From Parendozoicomonas sp. Alg238-R29 (lineage in GTDB: Bacteria; Pseudomonadota; Gammaproteobacteria; Pseudomonadales; Endozoicomonadaceae), in assembly GCF_947331445.1 (NCBI RefSeq), contig NZ_CAMZOG010000009.1, positions 1 through 64,000 of the forward strand: a DNA stretch of 64,000 bases, in the 5' to 3' direction. Numbering within the stretch: the stretch's first letter is position 1; each line of letters opens with the position of its first letter. The position numbers and the translations under genes are program-made. Shown piece after piece: positions 8,445 to 17,952 of this stretch. The notes beneath the pieces are model-generated. The model was not told where the DNA came from. It saw nothing but the letters and a program-made list of their open reading frames with translations, and did no database searches.

Positions 8445-9542
8445 TCAGGTATGTTGTTTGAGTGCCCATTTGACATGCTCTCTCACCATGTCGGATGGAT
8501 GCTCTTTTCTGGCCTTTAGAGCATTAATGACTTTCTTTGTTGAGGGAGCATTACCCAACCCTACGGCAAGATTTCGTAACCAGCCTTCAAAGCCAGTTCT
8601 GCGAATAGGTGAACCAGCGGTTCTTTCCAGAAACTCTTCTTCTGTCCAGAGAAACAGATCTGCCAGATCGGTAGAGTCCAGCTTATGGCGAGGCAGGAAA
8701 TCTGTTTCCCCTGAGTGTTTGGCAAATTTATTCCACGGACAGATAATCTGGCAGTCATCGCAGCCAAATACCCGGTTACCGATAGCTTTGCGGAACTCTT
8801 CGGGAATTGAGCCTTTCAGTTCAATGGTCAGGTAAGAAATACAGCGGCGGGCATCCAGCTGGTGGGGTGCAATAATGGCATTAGTGGGGCAGATGTCCGC
8901 ACAGGCAAAGCAGCTTCCGCAATGGTTGGTTCGCTGTGGTTTATCGACTGGCAGTGGCAAATTGGTGAACAGCTCTCCAAGAAAGAACCAGGAGCCTGCT
9001 TTGTTGTTTAGCAGCAGCGTATTTTTGCCAATCCAGCCCAGCCCGGCTTTTTCGGCAATAGCTTTTTCCAGAACCGGGGCGCTGTCGACAAATGCCCTGT
9101 AACCGTACTTGCCAACTTTTTCTTCGATGCGTTTACCAAGCTGGGTGATGCGTTTGCGAATGACTTTATGATAATCGCGTCCCAGAGAATAACGGGAGAT
9201 ATAAGCTTTTTCCGGCTGTTTCAGAACTCGAACCGCCTGAGTGTCTCCAGTCAGGTAATCCATGCGTACAGAGATAATACGAAGGGTTCCGGGAACCAGT
9301 TCGTCTGGACGGGATCGCATATTGCCATGGCTGGCCATGTAATCCATTTCGCCATGGAAATCGCGAGCCAGCCAGTTTTTCAGATGCTGCTCATGTTCAC
9401 CGAGATCAATATCGGTGATGCCAGCATCCTGAAAACCAAGCTCGCGAGCCCAGCGTTTTATGTCAACCGCCAGCTGTTCCAGCTCTGTATCATCAAGAAC
9501 TGGGCGAATTGGGATTGATTGAGTGTTAGGTGAATCTGTCAC
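8445..9542 (-). CDS. queG: Epoxyqueuosine reductase
   Basis: QueG performs the last step of queuosine synthesis, reducing epoxyqueuosine in tRNA with cobalamin and two [4Fe-4S] clusters. The ferredoxin-like cysteines are intact: C208, C211, C214, C218 (CGSCFACADICP) and C261, C264, C268 (CDDCQIICPW). The catalytic Asp is D153 in VDSAPVLEK. The C-terminus carries the HEAT-like tail (DMVREHVKWAL). The 365-residue length is normal. It is divergent from nnr across 95 bp, as in E. coli. Confidence 0.96.
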   Translation of the reverse strand: MTDSPNTQSIPIRPVLDDTELEQLAVDIKRWARELGFQDAGITDIDLGEHEQHLKNWLARDFHGEMDYMASHGNMRSRPDELVPGTLRIISVRMDYLTGDTQAVRVLKQPEKAYISRYSLGRDYHKVIRKRITQLGKRIEEKVGKYGYRAFVDSAPVLEKAIAEKAGLGWIGKNTLLLNNKAGSWFFLGELFTNLPLPVDKPQRTNHCGSCFACADICPTNAIIAPHQLDARRCISYLTIELKGSIPEEFRKAIGNRVFGCDDCQIICPWNKFAKHSGETDFLPRHKLDSTDLADLFLWTEEEFLERTAGSPIRRTGFEGWLRNLAVGLGNAPSTKKVINALKARKEHPSDMVREHVKWALKQHT

Positions 9543-9637
9543 TTATTCAGGCAAGGTAGATATAATGCAAATATAAGGCGTAGTTTATTAACTGGCGCCA
9601 AAAGAGTATCGATCAGTAAGACTAACGGGGATCGCCC

Positions 9638-11149
9638 ATGGGCGGCAGTTTACCACATTCACTGTATACCGCAGAACAGACTCGCAATCTGGATGCCGAG
9701 ACAATTCACAATCACGGCATTCCCGGCATTGAGTTGATGAAGCGAGCCGGGCAAGCCTCTTTTGAGGTTGCCATGAAAACTTGGCCACAAGTTGGGCGGG
9801 GTGGTTCCCTGCAGGTTTTTTGCGGGGCAGGGAATAATGGCGGAGATGGCTACATTATTGCGGCTCTGGCCCGGCAAAGATACATTCCGGTGCGGGTTAT
9901 CAGCCTGAAACCGCCTGAGCGCTTAACGGGAGATGCCCGCAAGGCCTGGGAGTGGTTTCGTGATCTTGGTGGCCGCTGTGAATCCTGGTCTGAAAAAATA
10001 AAACTGACTGGCGACTTGATTATCGACGCTATGCTGGGGACCGGGCTCAGCGGCGATGTTTGTGGTGATTTTGCTAATGCAATCAACCTTATCAACCAAT
10101 CGGAAAAACCTGTTCTTGCGGTGGATATCCCTTCGGGACTTTCTGCTGACACAGGTGCAGAGCTGGGAACAGTTATAAAAGCTGATGTCACCGTCACCTT
10201 TATTGGTATGAAGCGAGGGTTGTTTACAGGTGTCGCTCCCCGCTTTTGCGGCGATATTTGTTTTGCCGACCTCGGTGTTCCCAAAAAGGTTTATGACATA
10301 ACACAACCCGCGGCTCACTTGATTAAACGAAAGGATATGGCAGCACTGGTTCATCCAAGAGCTCGAGATGCCAACAAAGGTAGTCATGGCCATTTGCTGG
10401 TGATTGGTGGTGATCATGGCATGGGTGGAGCCTCTATCATGACCGCCGAAACTGCCCTGCGTTGTGGGGCAGGTCTGGTTACATTGGCGACCCGTTCCGA
10501 ACATGTGATGGGCAGTCTTGTTCGCAGGCCAGAAGTTATGGTTCGGGGAGTTGACTCCGCTGAGGATCTGGAACCTTTGTTGGAGGGGAAAACAGCGATC
10601 GCTATAGGTCCAGGATTAGGGAAAAAAGAATGGGGGCGTTCACTGCTGCAAAAAGTGCTGGAAACAGATATTCCTTTGCTGATAGATGCTGACGCACTGA
10701 ATATTATTGCCCATAACCCTGATATGTTTTTGCCTCGTACTCACTGTGTTATTACGCCCCATCCCGGTGAAGCATCGCGATTACTGAGCTTCAACATTGC
10801 TGATGTTGCGGCAGATCGATTCACCGCCGTTGGGCAGTTGCAGACTTTATGTGGTGGAACGGCCATTCTCAAAGGCGCTGGTACACTCATTGCGTCGTCT
10901 GATACAACCTGGTTGTGTCGGGCAGGTAACCCGGGTATGGCTGTTGCGGGGATGGGAGATGTTCTTAGCGGTATTATGGGCGCATTGCTAGCTCAAGGGT
11001 ATTATGCGACAGATGTTGCGAAACTCGGTGTTTGGCTCCATGCCACGGCCGGAGACGATTGTGCGGCTGCTGGTGGTGAAATCGGTATTGCAGCTACAGA
11101 TTTAATTCCAGCTGTTCGAAAACAATTGAATCGCTTGACTGAAGAATAG
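9638..11149 (+). CDS. nnr: Bifunctional NAD(P)HX epimerase/dehydratase
   Basis: Nnr repairs hydrated NAD(P)H: the N-terminal half (about 1-220) epimerises the S/R forms and the C-terminal half (about 230-500) dehydrates the S form using ADP or ATP. The epimerase motif GNNGGDG is at 65-71 and VDIPSGLSADTG follows at about 166-177. The dehydratase glycine-rich GMGDVLSG is at 438-445. The 503-residue fused length is standard. GGGG lies 8 nt before the ATG. It is followed 17 bp later by tsaE and starts a run of co-oriented genes through hflX. Confidence 0.96.
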   Translation: MGGSLPHSLYTAEQTRNLDAETIHNHGIPGIELMKRAGQASFEVAMKTWPQVGRGGSLQVFCGAGNNGGDGYIIAALARQRYIPVRVISLKPPERLTGDARKAWEWFRDLGGRCESWSEKIKLTGDLIIDAMLGTGLSGDVCGDFANAINLINQSEKPVLAVDIPSGLSADTGAELGTVIKADVTVTFIGMKRGLFTGVAPRFCGDICFADLGVPKKVYDITQPAAHLIKRKDMAALVHPRARDANKGSHGHLLVIGGDHGMGGASIMTAETALRCGAGLVTLATRSEHVMGSLVRRPEVMVRGVDSAEDLEPLLEGKTAIAIGPGLGKKEWGRSLLQKVLETDIPLLIDADALNIIAHNPDMFLPRTHCVITPHPGEASRLLSFNIADVAADRFTAVGQLQTLCGGTAILKGAGTLIASSDTTWLCRAGNPGMAVAGMGDVLSGIMGALLAQGYYATDVAKLGVWLHATAGDDCAAAGGEIGIAATDLIPAVRKQLNRLTEE

Positions 11150-11166
11150 AGATTGATAACAGAAGT

Positions 11167-11643
11167 ATGTCTGAAACAGTTTTCAAAACTTTCCCAATAG
11201 AGCTTAAGGGCGAAGACCAAATGGTCGATTTCGGTCGGCGTCTTGCCTGTGCCAGCGAAGGTTGGGGTGTGTTCTATCTGGAAGGTGACCTCGGGGCGGG
11301 GAAAACAACCCTGAGCCGTGGCATCCTGAGAGGGTTTGGTCATGAAGGAGCTGTCAAAAGCCCGACATATACTTTGGTTGAGCCCTACGAAATGGAACAT
11401 CAGTCTGTTTATCATTTCGACCTGTATCGTTTAGGTGACCCGGAAGAGTTGGATTTTTTGGGAGTACGGGAATACTTTGGCCCTCATGCGTTGTGTCTGG
11501 TTGAGTGGCCTGTACGAGGCAAGGGTTTTCTTCCTCCCGCCGATATTCTTATTAAGATCGCCTATCAGCCAGAAAGTCGAATTATTAAGGTTGAGCCAAT
11601 CAGCGAACATGGGCAGACTGTTTGTAGAAACCTTCAGGGATGA
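11167..11643 (+). CDS. tsaE: tRNA threonylcarbamoyladenosine biosynthesis ATPase TsaE
   Basis: TsaE is the small ATPase of the TsaB-TsaD-TsaE complex that installs t6A37 on ANN-decoding tRNAs. The P-loop GDLGAGKTT spans residues 40-48 and the family motif SPTYTLVEPYE follows at about 67. The 158-residue length is usual. It sits between nnr and amiB in the conserved order and overlaps neither, with a 14-bp gap before the GTG of amiB. Confidence 0.96.
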   Translation: MSETVFKTFPIELKGEDQMVDFGRRLACASEGWGVFYLEGDLGAGKTTLSRGILRGFGHEGAVKSPTYTLVEPYEMEHQSVYHFDLYRLGDPEELDFLGVREYFGPHALCLVEWPVRGKGFLPPADILIKIAYQPESRIIKVEPISEHGQTVCRNLQG

Positions 11644-11657
11644 TCACGGAGTAGAGT

Positions 11658-13052
11658 GTGGGGCGGGAGTTAGATTCGTTGCAGGAAGAGGATAAAGGTT
11701 CTGGCGGACCACAACTGTCCAGACGCCGTTTTACCAAAATGGCCTCGGTTCTGGTTGCCTCGTTAACTCTGCCTACCGTTTCATCTGCTCTTGCTGCCAG
11801 TGCCGCAATTAAAGGGGTGCGCTTATGGCGCTCTCCGGAAAAAACCCGTTTAGTGTTCGATCTCAGTAGCGGTATTGAACACAAAATATTTCCGCTGACC
11901 AATCCGCACCGTCTTGTTATTGATATCAAAGATACTCGTTTACCGGGCTCCCTTTCTAAACTGGAGTTGGGTGAAACGCCCATCAAAGATGTGCGCTGGG
12001 CAACCAGGAAAAATAATGATCTGCGTATCGTTCTGGATCTGAAACAGAAGATTACCCCCAGAAGTTTTGTACTCAAGCCAAACGATACATACGGTCATCG
12101 TCTTGTAATTGATTTGTTTGATGTGAAGGCAGCTGCTACCACAACACGCGTTCCTGAACCGATTTCCACCAACCGAGATATTGTTATCGCCATTGATGCC
12201 GGGCACGGTGGCGAAGATCCTGGCGCTGTTGGCCATCGCGGTGCGCGGGAGAAAGATGTTGTTTTAGCGATCGCTCGGGAAATTTCCTATTTGTTTAAAC
12301 AGAACAAAGGCTTTAAACCCGTACTGGTTCGAACCGGCGATTATTATATCTCGCTGCGGGAAAGAACAAAGCTGGCCAGAAGGAAGAACGCTGATGTTTT
12401 TATTTCTGTTCATGCGGATGCGTTTAGCCGCAAGAGTGCCAATGGGGCTTCTGTGTTCACCTTGTCTCAGAGAGGTGCCTCTTCAGAAACGGCGCGCTGG
12501 CTGGCAAACAAGGAGAACAGTTCTGACCTTGTAGGTGGCGAAGATGGTGTAAGCCTGGATGATAAAGATGATGTGCTTGCCAGCGTATTATTGGACTTAT
12601 CTATGACTGATAGCCAAAGCCGCAGCGAAAAGATTGGCAGCCGGGTTCTTTCCCATCTGGGACGTATTAATAAACTTCACAAAAAGAAAGTGGAACAGGC
12701 CGCTTTTGCGGTTTTGAAGAACCCGGATATTCCTTCCATTCTTGTTGAAACGGGTTTTATATCTAATCCTACCGAAGCCAGAAAACTGGTTACCAAGGCC
12801 CATCAGCGTAAATTGGCCCGTGCTGTTCATGCTGGTGTGAAAGAGTTTTTCCTAAAAAACCCTCCGGCAGGAACCTGGATTGCCAATAACCGTGGTAAAA
12901 GCTCCACAGCTGTCAGTTACAAAGTGAAAAGTGGAGATACTCTCAGTGGCATAGCCACCCGGCACCATGTCAGCCTGAACAGGCTTCTGGCCTCCAACCA
13001 CATGGGTATCAGTGACATATTAAAAGTCGGGCAGATACTGCGTATTCCTTGA
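11658..13052 (+). CDS. amiB: N-acetylmuramoyl-L-alanine amidase with AMIN and LysM domains
   Basis: This periplasmic amidase cleaves septal peptidoglycan during daughter-cell separation. The order is: twin-arginine-like signal SRRRFTK (21-27) with hydrophobic core to about 48, AMIN domain (about 50-155), amidase_3 domain (about 174-395), and one C-terminal LysM (about 418-463, beginning YKVKSGDTLSGIA). The zinc ligands H183, E198 and H252 and catalytic E364 are present. GTG start, with GGAG 9-12 nt upstream. The Tat-type signal is like E. coli AmiA/AmiC rather than AmiB, although the locus and LysM tail match Pseudomonas AmiB. In relatives mutL follows; here miaA does. Confidence 0.93.
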   Translation: MGRELDSLQEEDKGSGGPQLSRRRFTKMASVLVASLTLPTVSSALAASAAIKGVRLWRSPEKTRLVFDLSSGIEHKIFPLTNPHRLVIDIKDTRLPGSLSKLELGETPIKDVRWATRKNNDLRIVLDLKQKITPRSFVLKPNDTYGHRLVIDLFDVKAAATTTRVPEPISTNRDIVIAIDAGHGGEDPGAVGHRGAREKDVVLAIAREISYLFKQNKGFKPVLVRTGDYYISLRERTKLARRKNADVFISVHADAFSRKSANGASVFTLSQRGASSETARWLANKENSSDLVGGEDGVSLDDKDDVLASVLLDLSMTDSQSRSEKIGSRVLSHLGRINKLHKKKVEQAAFAVLKNPDIPSILVETGFISNPTEARKLVTKAHQRKLARAVHAGVKEFFLKNPPAGTWIANNRGKSSTAVSYKVKSGDTLSGIATRHHVSLNRLLASNHMGISDILKVGQILRIP

Positions 13053-13105
13053 GCATGCTATAAAATGCGCCGCCCTGCCTTTTAATCGTTACTCACAGGT
13101 GACAG

Positions 13106-14056
13106 GTGACCAACTCCCTTCCTCCCGCAATATTTCTGATGGGACCAACGGCATCCGGAAAAACGGATCTGGCCGTTACGCTGCATGAACAATTGCCCTG
13201 CGATATTATCAGTGTGGATTCTGCACTGGTTTACAAAGGTATGGATATCGGAACAGCCAAGCCTGATGCGGAGTTTCTGGCAAGAGCGCCCCACCGTTTG
13301 ATTGATATTCGTGATCCGGCAGAGGCTTATTCCGCCGCAGAGTTTCGGGAAGATGCGCTGGAGCATATGCGGGAAATTACCGCCCGGGGAAGAATTCCAC
13401 TACTGGTGGGCGGGACCATGTTGTATTACAAAGCCCTGCGAGACGGGCTGGCAGATTTGCCAGCTGCGAACGAAACAGTCCGGCAGGAGATTATGAATCA
13501 GGCCGAACGGGAAGGTTGGCAGTCTGTGCACGACCGGTTAAATGGGGTAGACCCTGAATCAGCGGCACGTATTCACCCAACAGATCCACAGCGTTTGCAG
13601 CGGGCGCTGGAAGTTTTTCTGGTAAGTGGCAGAACTGTGACGGAACTGGTAGCGGAACAGAAACGAACTCAGTTACCATTTCGTGTACTAAATCTTGCAG
13701 TGGCTCCCAAAGAACGCAGTGTTCTTCACGAGCGTATTGCCAAGCGTTTTCGTATTATGATGGACGCAGGGTTTATTAATGAAGTTGAAGCTTTGTATGG
13801 GAGAGATGACCTGCATCCTGGGCTTCCTTCTATCCGCTGTGTCGGTTATCGGCAGGCGTGGAGTTATCTCGACGGGGAACTATCCCGGGATGATATGGTC
13901 GATAAAGGAATCATTGCAACCCGGCAGTTGGCTAAACGCCAGTTTACCTGGTTGCGTAGTTGGCAGGATTTGCATTGGTTAGACAGTTTGTCTGCCAATC
14001 TTCCAGATTCAACTATGCTGCTTGTGCAGCAATGGCTTGAAGGCAAAAGGATTTAG
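13106..14056 (+). CDS. miaA: tRNA dimethylallyltransferase
   Basis: MiaA transfers a dimethylallyl group to N6 of A37 in tRNAs reading UNN codons. The P-loop GPTASGKT is at 13-20; the substrate motif [16 protein letters not shown] and the late VGYRQAW block are both present. GTG start; 316 residues, normal. It begins only 53 bp after amiB, leaving no room for mutL, which separates these genes in E. coli and Pseudomonas. Confidence 0.97.
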   Translation: MTNSLPPAIFLMGPTASGKTDLAVTLHEQLPCDIISVDSALVYKGMDIGTAKPDAEFLARAPHRLIDIRDPAEAYSAAEFREDALEHMREITARGRIPLLVGGTMLYYKALRDGLADLPAANETVRQEIMNQAEREGWQSVHDRLNGVDPESAARIHPTDPQRLQRALEVFLVSGRTVTELVAEQKRTQLPFRVLNLAVAPKERSVLHERIAKRFRIMMDAGFINEVEALYGRDDLHPGLPSIRCVGYRQAWSYLDGELSRDDMVDKGIIATRQLAKRQFTWLRSWQDLHWLDSLSANLPDSTMLLVQQWLEGKRI

Positions 14057-14332
14057 TTTTATTTCGAATCTAACGAATTAAGGCAATCTGGTTGTCTGCA
14101 AAAAATTGAGCTGGGACATGGTATTGAAAGCAAACTTGGTTCTTTCGTACCCCTAGCTAGTATTACTTATTGAACGCTCATTGGGGCTGGCTTAAGGTTC
14201 TCTGTCTTTTTGCTGTATACAGATTAAACAATTAGCTGTGTGCTTTCTCTGTATCTGCTAACCTGTAAGCCGTTCCAAGCCGGACTTTGAGCGCGGGCTT
14301 TTTATAATTCGACAAATAAAAGGAGTACGGAA

Positions 14333-14587
14333 ATGTCAAAAGGGCATTCCCTACAAGACCCTTACCTGAACGTCCTGAGAAAGGAGCGTGTTCCCGTTTC
14401 CATTTATCTGGTTAACGGCATCAAGCTACAGGGGCAGATTGAGTCTTTTGACCAATTTGTGATTCTTCTGAAAAATACTGTAAGCCAGATGGTTTACAAG
14501 CATGCAGTATCTACTGTTGTACCTGGTCGTCCTGTACGACTGCCTATGCCTAATCAGGAAGGCGACGACCTGCTGCCACAAGACTGA
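14333..14587 (+). CDS. hfq: RNA chaperone Hfq
   Basis: Hfq is the hexameric Sm-like chaperone for small RNAs. The Sm1 segment (about residues 8-50, with [13 protein letters not shown] and [13 protein letters not shown]) and the Sm2 [10 protein letters not shown] segment are intact. The C-terminal tail is short, giving 84 residues, as in Pseudomonas rather than E. coli. AAAGGAG precedes the ATG. The 276-bp leader after miaA contains a TATAAT (14303-14308), a possible -10 without a clear -35, so hfq may have its own promoter in addition to read-through from miaA. Confidence 0.97.
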   Translation: MSKGHSLQDPYLNVLRKERVPVSIYLVNGIKLQGQIESFDQFVILLKNTVSQMVYKHAVSTVVPGRPVRLPMPNQEGDDLLPQD

Positions 14588-14733
14588 TTGGCCTATTTAG
14601 CCTGAGTCCGGTGTTTGCAAGTTTTGATTCCCTGGTCCCTATGATGTTGTTGAGTTGAAATGATTTAACACAATCGTCGGGCAATCAGGGTTTTAAGGTG
14701 CATAGCAGATTAATGCTGCCCGAATTTTCAAAG

Positions 14734-14766
14734 AGCCAGATTTCTTCGGGAGTCTGGCTTTTTGTT
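14734..14766 (+). terminator. Rho-independent terminator after hfq
   Basis: AGCCAGA and TCTGGCT form a 7-bp stem followed by TTTTTG. It lies about 145 bp beyond the hfq stop. The rest of the 317-bp hfq-hflX gap shows no gene. Confidence 0.75.
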
Positions 14767-14904
14767 TATGCATTCTGTATTTGTAGAATCTGTATTGAAG
14801 CCTCTGAACATTGAAAATATGTAATACTGAAGAAATAAAATCCTGTTCAGGGCAATCAAAGGGTACAATCCTTCTTCTGAATAAAATGAAATGGAGCAGA
14901 TTGC

Positions 14905-16212
14905 TTGTTTTTTGAGCGTCACGAACGTGGTGAAAGAGCAGTACTAGTCCATCCTGAGTGTCTTGACGATCAGCAGCGTGAAGATCCGCGAGAATTTCAG
15001 GAGCTGGTTCGTTCCGCCAATGTGGAACAGGTTGCCTTTGTTGTTGTCGCCAACCCCAAAGTCTCCCCCCGCTATTTTGTCGGTTCCGGCAAACTGGAAG
15101 AAATCCGTCAGCAGGTCATTGCCTGTGATGCTGATGTTGTACTGTTTAACCACGCCTTATCCCCCAGTCAGGAACGAAACCTTGAGGCAGAACTCGAATG
15201 CCGCGTGGTAGATCGTACCGGCCTTATTCTCGATATTTTCGCCCAGCGTGCCCGTACCCATGAAGGCAAGCTGCAGGTGGAACTGGCTCAGCTTGACCAT
15301 GTGAGTACTCGCCTTGTTCGGGGCTGGACGCACCTTGAGCGTCAGAAAGGTGGTGTTGGCCTGAGAGGGCCGGGTGAAACCCAATTAGAAACAGACCGTC
15401 GCTTGCTGCGTGCACGGATAAAAACTATCCAGAAGCGTTTGGACAAAGTTCGGAAACAACGGGATCAAACCCGTCGTTCCCGGAAGCGTGCGGATATTCC
15501 GCTGGTATCGCTGGTGGGTTATACCAACGCGGGTAAGTCTACGCTGTTCAACGCCATCACTGAGTCCGGTGTTTATGCGGCAGATCAGTTGTTTGCTACT
15601 CTGGATCCAACTTTGCGTCGTTTGCAGATCCAGGATCTGGGCCCAATCATTCTGGCAGACACTGTAGGCTTTATCCGCCATTTGCCTCATAAGCTGGTGC
15701 AGGCATTTCGGGCAACACTGGAAGAGTCGGCAATGGCTGACTTGCTTCTCCATGTGATTGATTGCGCAGATGCGGAACGTCAGGACAATATCCAGCAAGT
15801 TCATAATGTGCTGGAAGAAATTGAAGCGAATGAACTGCCTACTCTGGAAGTTTTCAATAAAACTGATCTGCTGGGCATGAAACCCCGTATCGATCGGGAT
15901 GAAAACAATAAACCGGTTCGGGTGTGGATTTCTGCACAGCGCAACGAAGGTCTGGATCTTTTACAGCTGGCCATTGCAGAGCTGCTTGGTGACGACCTGG
16001 TTCACGAGTTCATTCCGGTCCCCCATGACAAAGGTCGTTTGCGCGCACGTCTGTACAAACTGGGTGTCGTTCAAAGCGAAGACTTCAATGAAGAAGGTTT
16101 GCCGGTTCTGGAGCTGAGAATGCCCCGGCAGGAATTACAGAAACTCATGTTACAGGAAGGGATGGATGTTCCGTGGGAGCTTCCAGACAAAGAACCCTGG
16201 ATGAATGAGTGA
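14905..16212 (+). CDS. hflX: GTPase HflX
   Basis: HflX is a ribosome-associated GTPase that splits stalled 70S ribosomes under stress. The HflX-specific glycine-rich block GPGETQLETDRR (155-166) precedes the P-loop GYTNAGKST (205-213); DTVGFIRHLP and NKTDL follow. TTG start chosen because MFFERHERGERAVLVHPE aligns with the family N-terminus and GGAG lies upstream; no ATG serves. 435 residues. It follows hfq in the usual order and is followed by a long perfect hairpin. Confidence 0.95.
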   Translation: MFFERHERGERAVLVHPECLDDQQREDPREFQELVRSANVEQVAFVVVANPKVSPRYFVGSGKLEEIRQQVIACDADVVLFNHALSPSQERNLEAELECRVVDRTGLILDIFAQRARTHEGKLQVELAQLDHVSTRLVRGWTHLERQKGGVGLRGPGETQLETDRRLLRARIKTIQKRLDKVRKQRDQTRRSRKRADIPLVSLVGYTNAGKSTLFNAITESGVYAADQLFATLDPTLRRLQIQDLGPIILADTVGFIRHLPHKLVQAFRATLEESAMADLLLHVIDCADAERQDNIQQVHNVLEEIEANELPTLEVFNKTDLLGMKPRIDRDENNKPVRVWISAQRNEGLDLLQLAIAELLGDDLVHEFIPVPHDKGRLRARLYKLGVVQSEDFNEEGLPVLELRMPRQELQKLMLQEGMDVPWELPDKEPWMNE

Positions 16213-16216
16213 GGGG

Positions 16217-16253
16217 TTCTGTGATACCGGGAGATGTTTCCGGTATCACAGAA
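16217..16253 (+). terminator. Perfect 14-bp hairpin after hflX
   Basis: TTCTGTGATACCGG and its exact complement flank a 9-nt loop, starting 4 bp after the hflX stop. There is no T-tract, so it may act as an mRNA 3' stabiliser rather than a classical terminator. Confidence 0.6.
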
Positions 16254-16752
16254 GAAACCTGTGTTACACCCTTGAATTTGATTCACAAGAGCACCATTGA
16301 GAGTTGTATTCAGGTTTTGATCCAGAGCTTCGGAACCAGAAATCAATGAAATGCTTAAATGTGTTTGAGCTATTTGAGTGTTATTGTTGATGGAGCGGAA
16401 TTTCTGGATGCAAGATGGGGGACAGATTGACACAACCTGTGTACCGTTCTGTATTTATAGACTGATTAAACACTGTTTATCAGTTTAGTCGAGAGAAATA
16501 CTCGGATGTATGCTGCGTATAAGCCGTAGTGAAGGTTGCGTCTAATACCGCAGTAACTCTACAATTTGCCATGGTGGTCGCAGTAGGCTGTGTACAGCGA
16601 ACAGCGCGCGTGTATAGCGACTGGCCATTACTGACAGTGGGCAGGTACTGGATGAGTTCCTGAAAAACATATCAGGAATTTATCAGGCAGGCTTTCTGAA
16701 CTCTGTCTGCGTGACCAGACAGTGGATGACAACGCTGACGACGGAGAACTTT
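16254..16752. other. Intergenic region upstream of hflK, no gene seen
   Basis: About 500 bp without a convincing reading frame separates hflX from hflK, whereas the two are nearly adjacent in E. coli. It contains an imperfect palindrome (CTGATTAAAC...GTTTATCAG, about 16461-16484). It presumably holds an hflKC promoter, but no -35/-10 pair stands out. Confidence 0.5.
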
Positions 16753-17952
16753 ATGGCCTGGAATGAGCCGGGTGGTAATAACCAGGATCCCTGGGGGGGC
16801 GGAAACAAAGGCAACAATCAGGGTCCACCTGATTTGGACGAAGCCTTCCGCAAGTTTCAACAGACACTGAAAGGCATTTTCGGTGGCAAGGGCGGCTCTA
16901 CAGGCGGCAATGGAAACCGTGGAGGCTCTGGCAGCGCAGCTGGCAGTGGTGGTCTCTGGGTTGGTATTGTTGTTATCGCTATTCTTGCCTACCTGTGGAA
17001 CGCTGTTTACGTTGTCGACGAAAAAGAACGTGCAGTAATCCTGCGTTTTGGTAAGTACACAGAAACTGTAGGCCCTGGTCTGCGCATGTACTTCCCGCCT
17101 GTTGAGTCCCGCTACTTGAGGCCGGTTACCCAGATCAATACGTATCGTTTGAGTCAGTCCATGCTGACTGAAGACGAAAATATTGTCGAAGTAGCTATGT
17201 CTGTTCAGTACAACATCACCAGTCTGGAAGATTATGTACTAAAAGATTCCAATCCTGAGCAAAGCCTGAAGGAAGCAACCCAGAGTGCCCTGCGTCATGT
17301 CGTGGGTAGTTCTGAGATGTATAAAGTGCTGACCGAAGGGCGTGAGGTTCTTGGCGACGAAGTGAAGGTTCGTTTGCAGGAATACCTGAATGCCTACGGA
17401 ACGGGCCTCAATGTTATTAAGGTAAACATTGAAAGCTCCCAGCCTCCTCGTCAGGTGCTGACTGCATTTGATGATGTTATTCGAGCGCGGGAAGAAGAGC
17501 AGCAGGAAAAGAACAAGGCAGAAGCTTACGCGAACCAGGTTATTCCTGAAGCCCGAGGTGATGCCCAGCGTATCCGCGAAGAAGCAGAAGGTTACAAAGA
17601 CGAAGTCGTTTCCCGTGCCAAGGGTGATGCTTCTCGTTTCAACCAGCTGCTGACCGAGTATCAGAAAGCACCAGGGGTAACCCGAGAGCGTCTCTATCTG
17701 GAAACCATGCAAGAACTGCTGGGTACAACCAGTAAGGTTCTGGTTGATGTGAAAGGTGGAAACAACATGATGTATCTGCCACTGGATAAACTGATGGATG
17801 GTAAGAAATCCCGATCAGCATCCGGAGGCTCTTCAAGCAACTCAGGAGCAACAGCCCTGTCTCAGGATGATATCGGCACTATTGCTGATCAGGTAACTGC
17901 CGAGATCAACCGCCGTGTCAGCAACAGCCGTACAGGGAGGACTGCACGATGA
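16753..17952 (+). CDS. hflK: HflK, SPFH-family modulator of FtsH protease
   Basis: HflK and HflC form a membrane complex around FtsH and modulate its proteolysis. The N-terminus is Gly/Asn-rich and cytoplasmic (MAWNEPGGNN), followed by a single membrane span (about 68-88) and a periplasmic SPFH/band-7 domain with a long coiled coil (EEEQQEKNKAEAYANQV region). The frame is open for 14 more codons, but the MAWNEPGG start matches the family and has GGAG upstream. 399 residues. Its TGA overlaps the ATG of hflC. Confidence 0.95.
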   Translation: MAWNEPGGNNQDPWGGGNKGNNQGPPDLDEAFRKFQQTLKGIFGGKGGSTGGNGNRGGSGSAAGSGGLWVGIVVIAILAYLWNAVYVVDEKERAVILRFGKYTETVGPGLRMYFPPVESRYLRPVTQINTYRLSQSMLTEDENIVEVAMSVQYNITSLEDYVLKDSNPEQSLKEATQSALRHVVGSSEMYKVLTEGREVLGDEVKVRLQEYLNAYGTGLNVIKVNIESSQPPRQVLTAFDDVIRAREEEQQEKNKAEAYANQVIPEARGDAQRIREEAEGYKDEVVSRAKGDASRFNQLLTEYQKAPGVTRERLYLETMQELLGTTSKVLVDVKGGNNMMYLPLDKLMDGKKSRSASGGSSSNSGATALSQDDIGTIADQVTAEINRRVSNSRTGRTAR

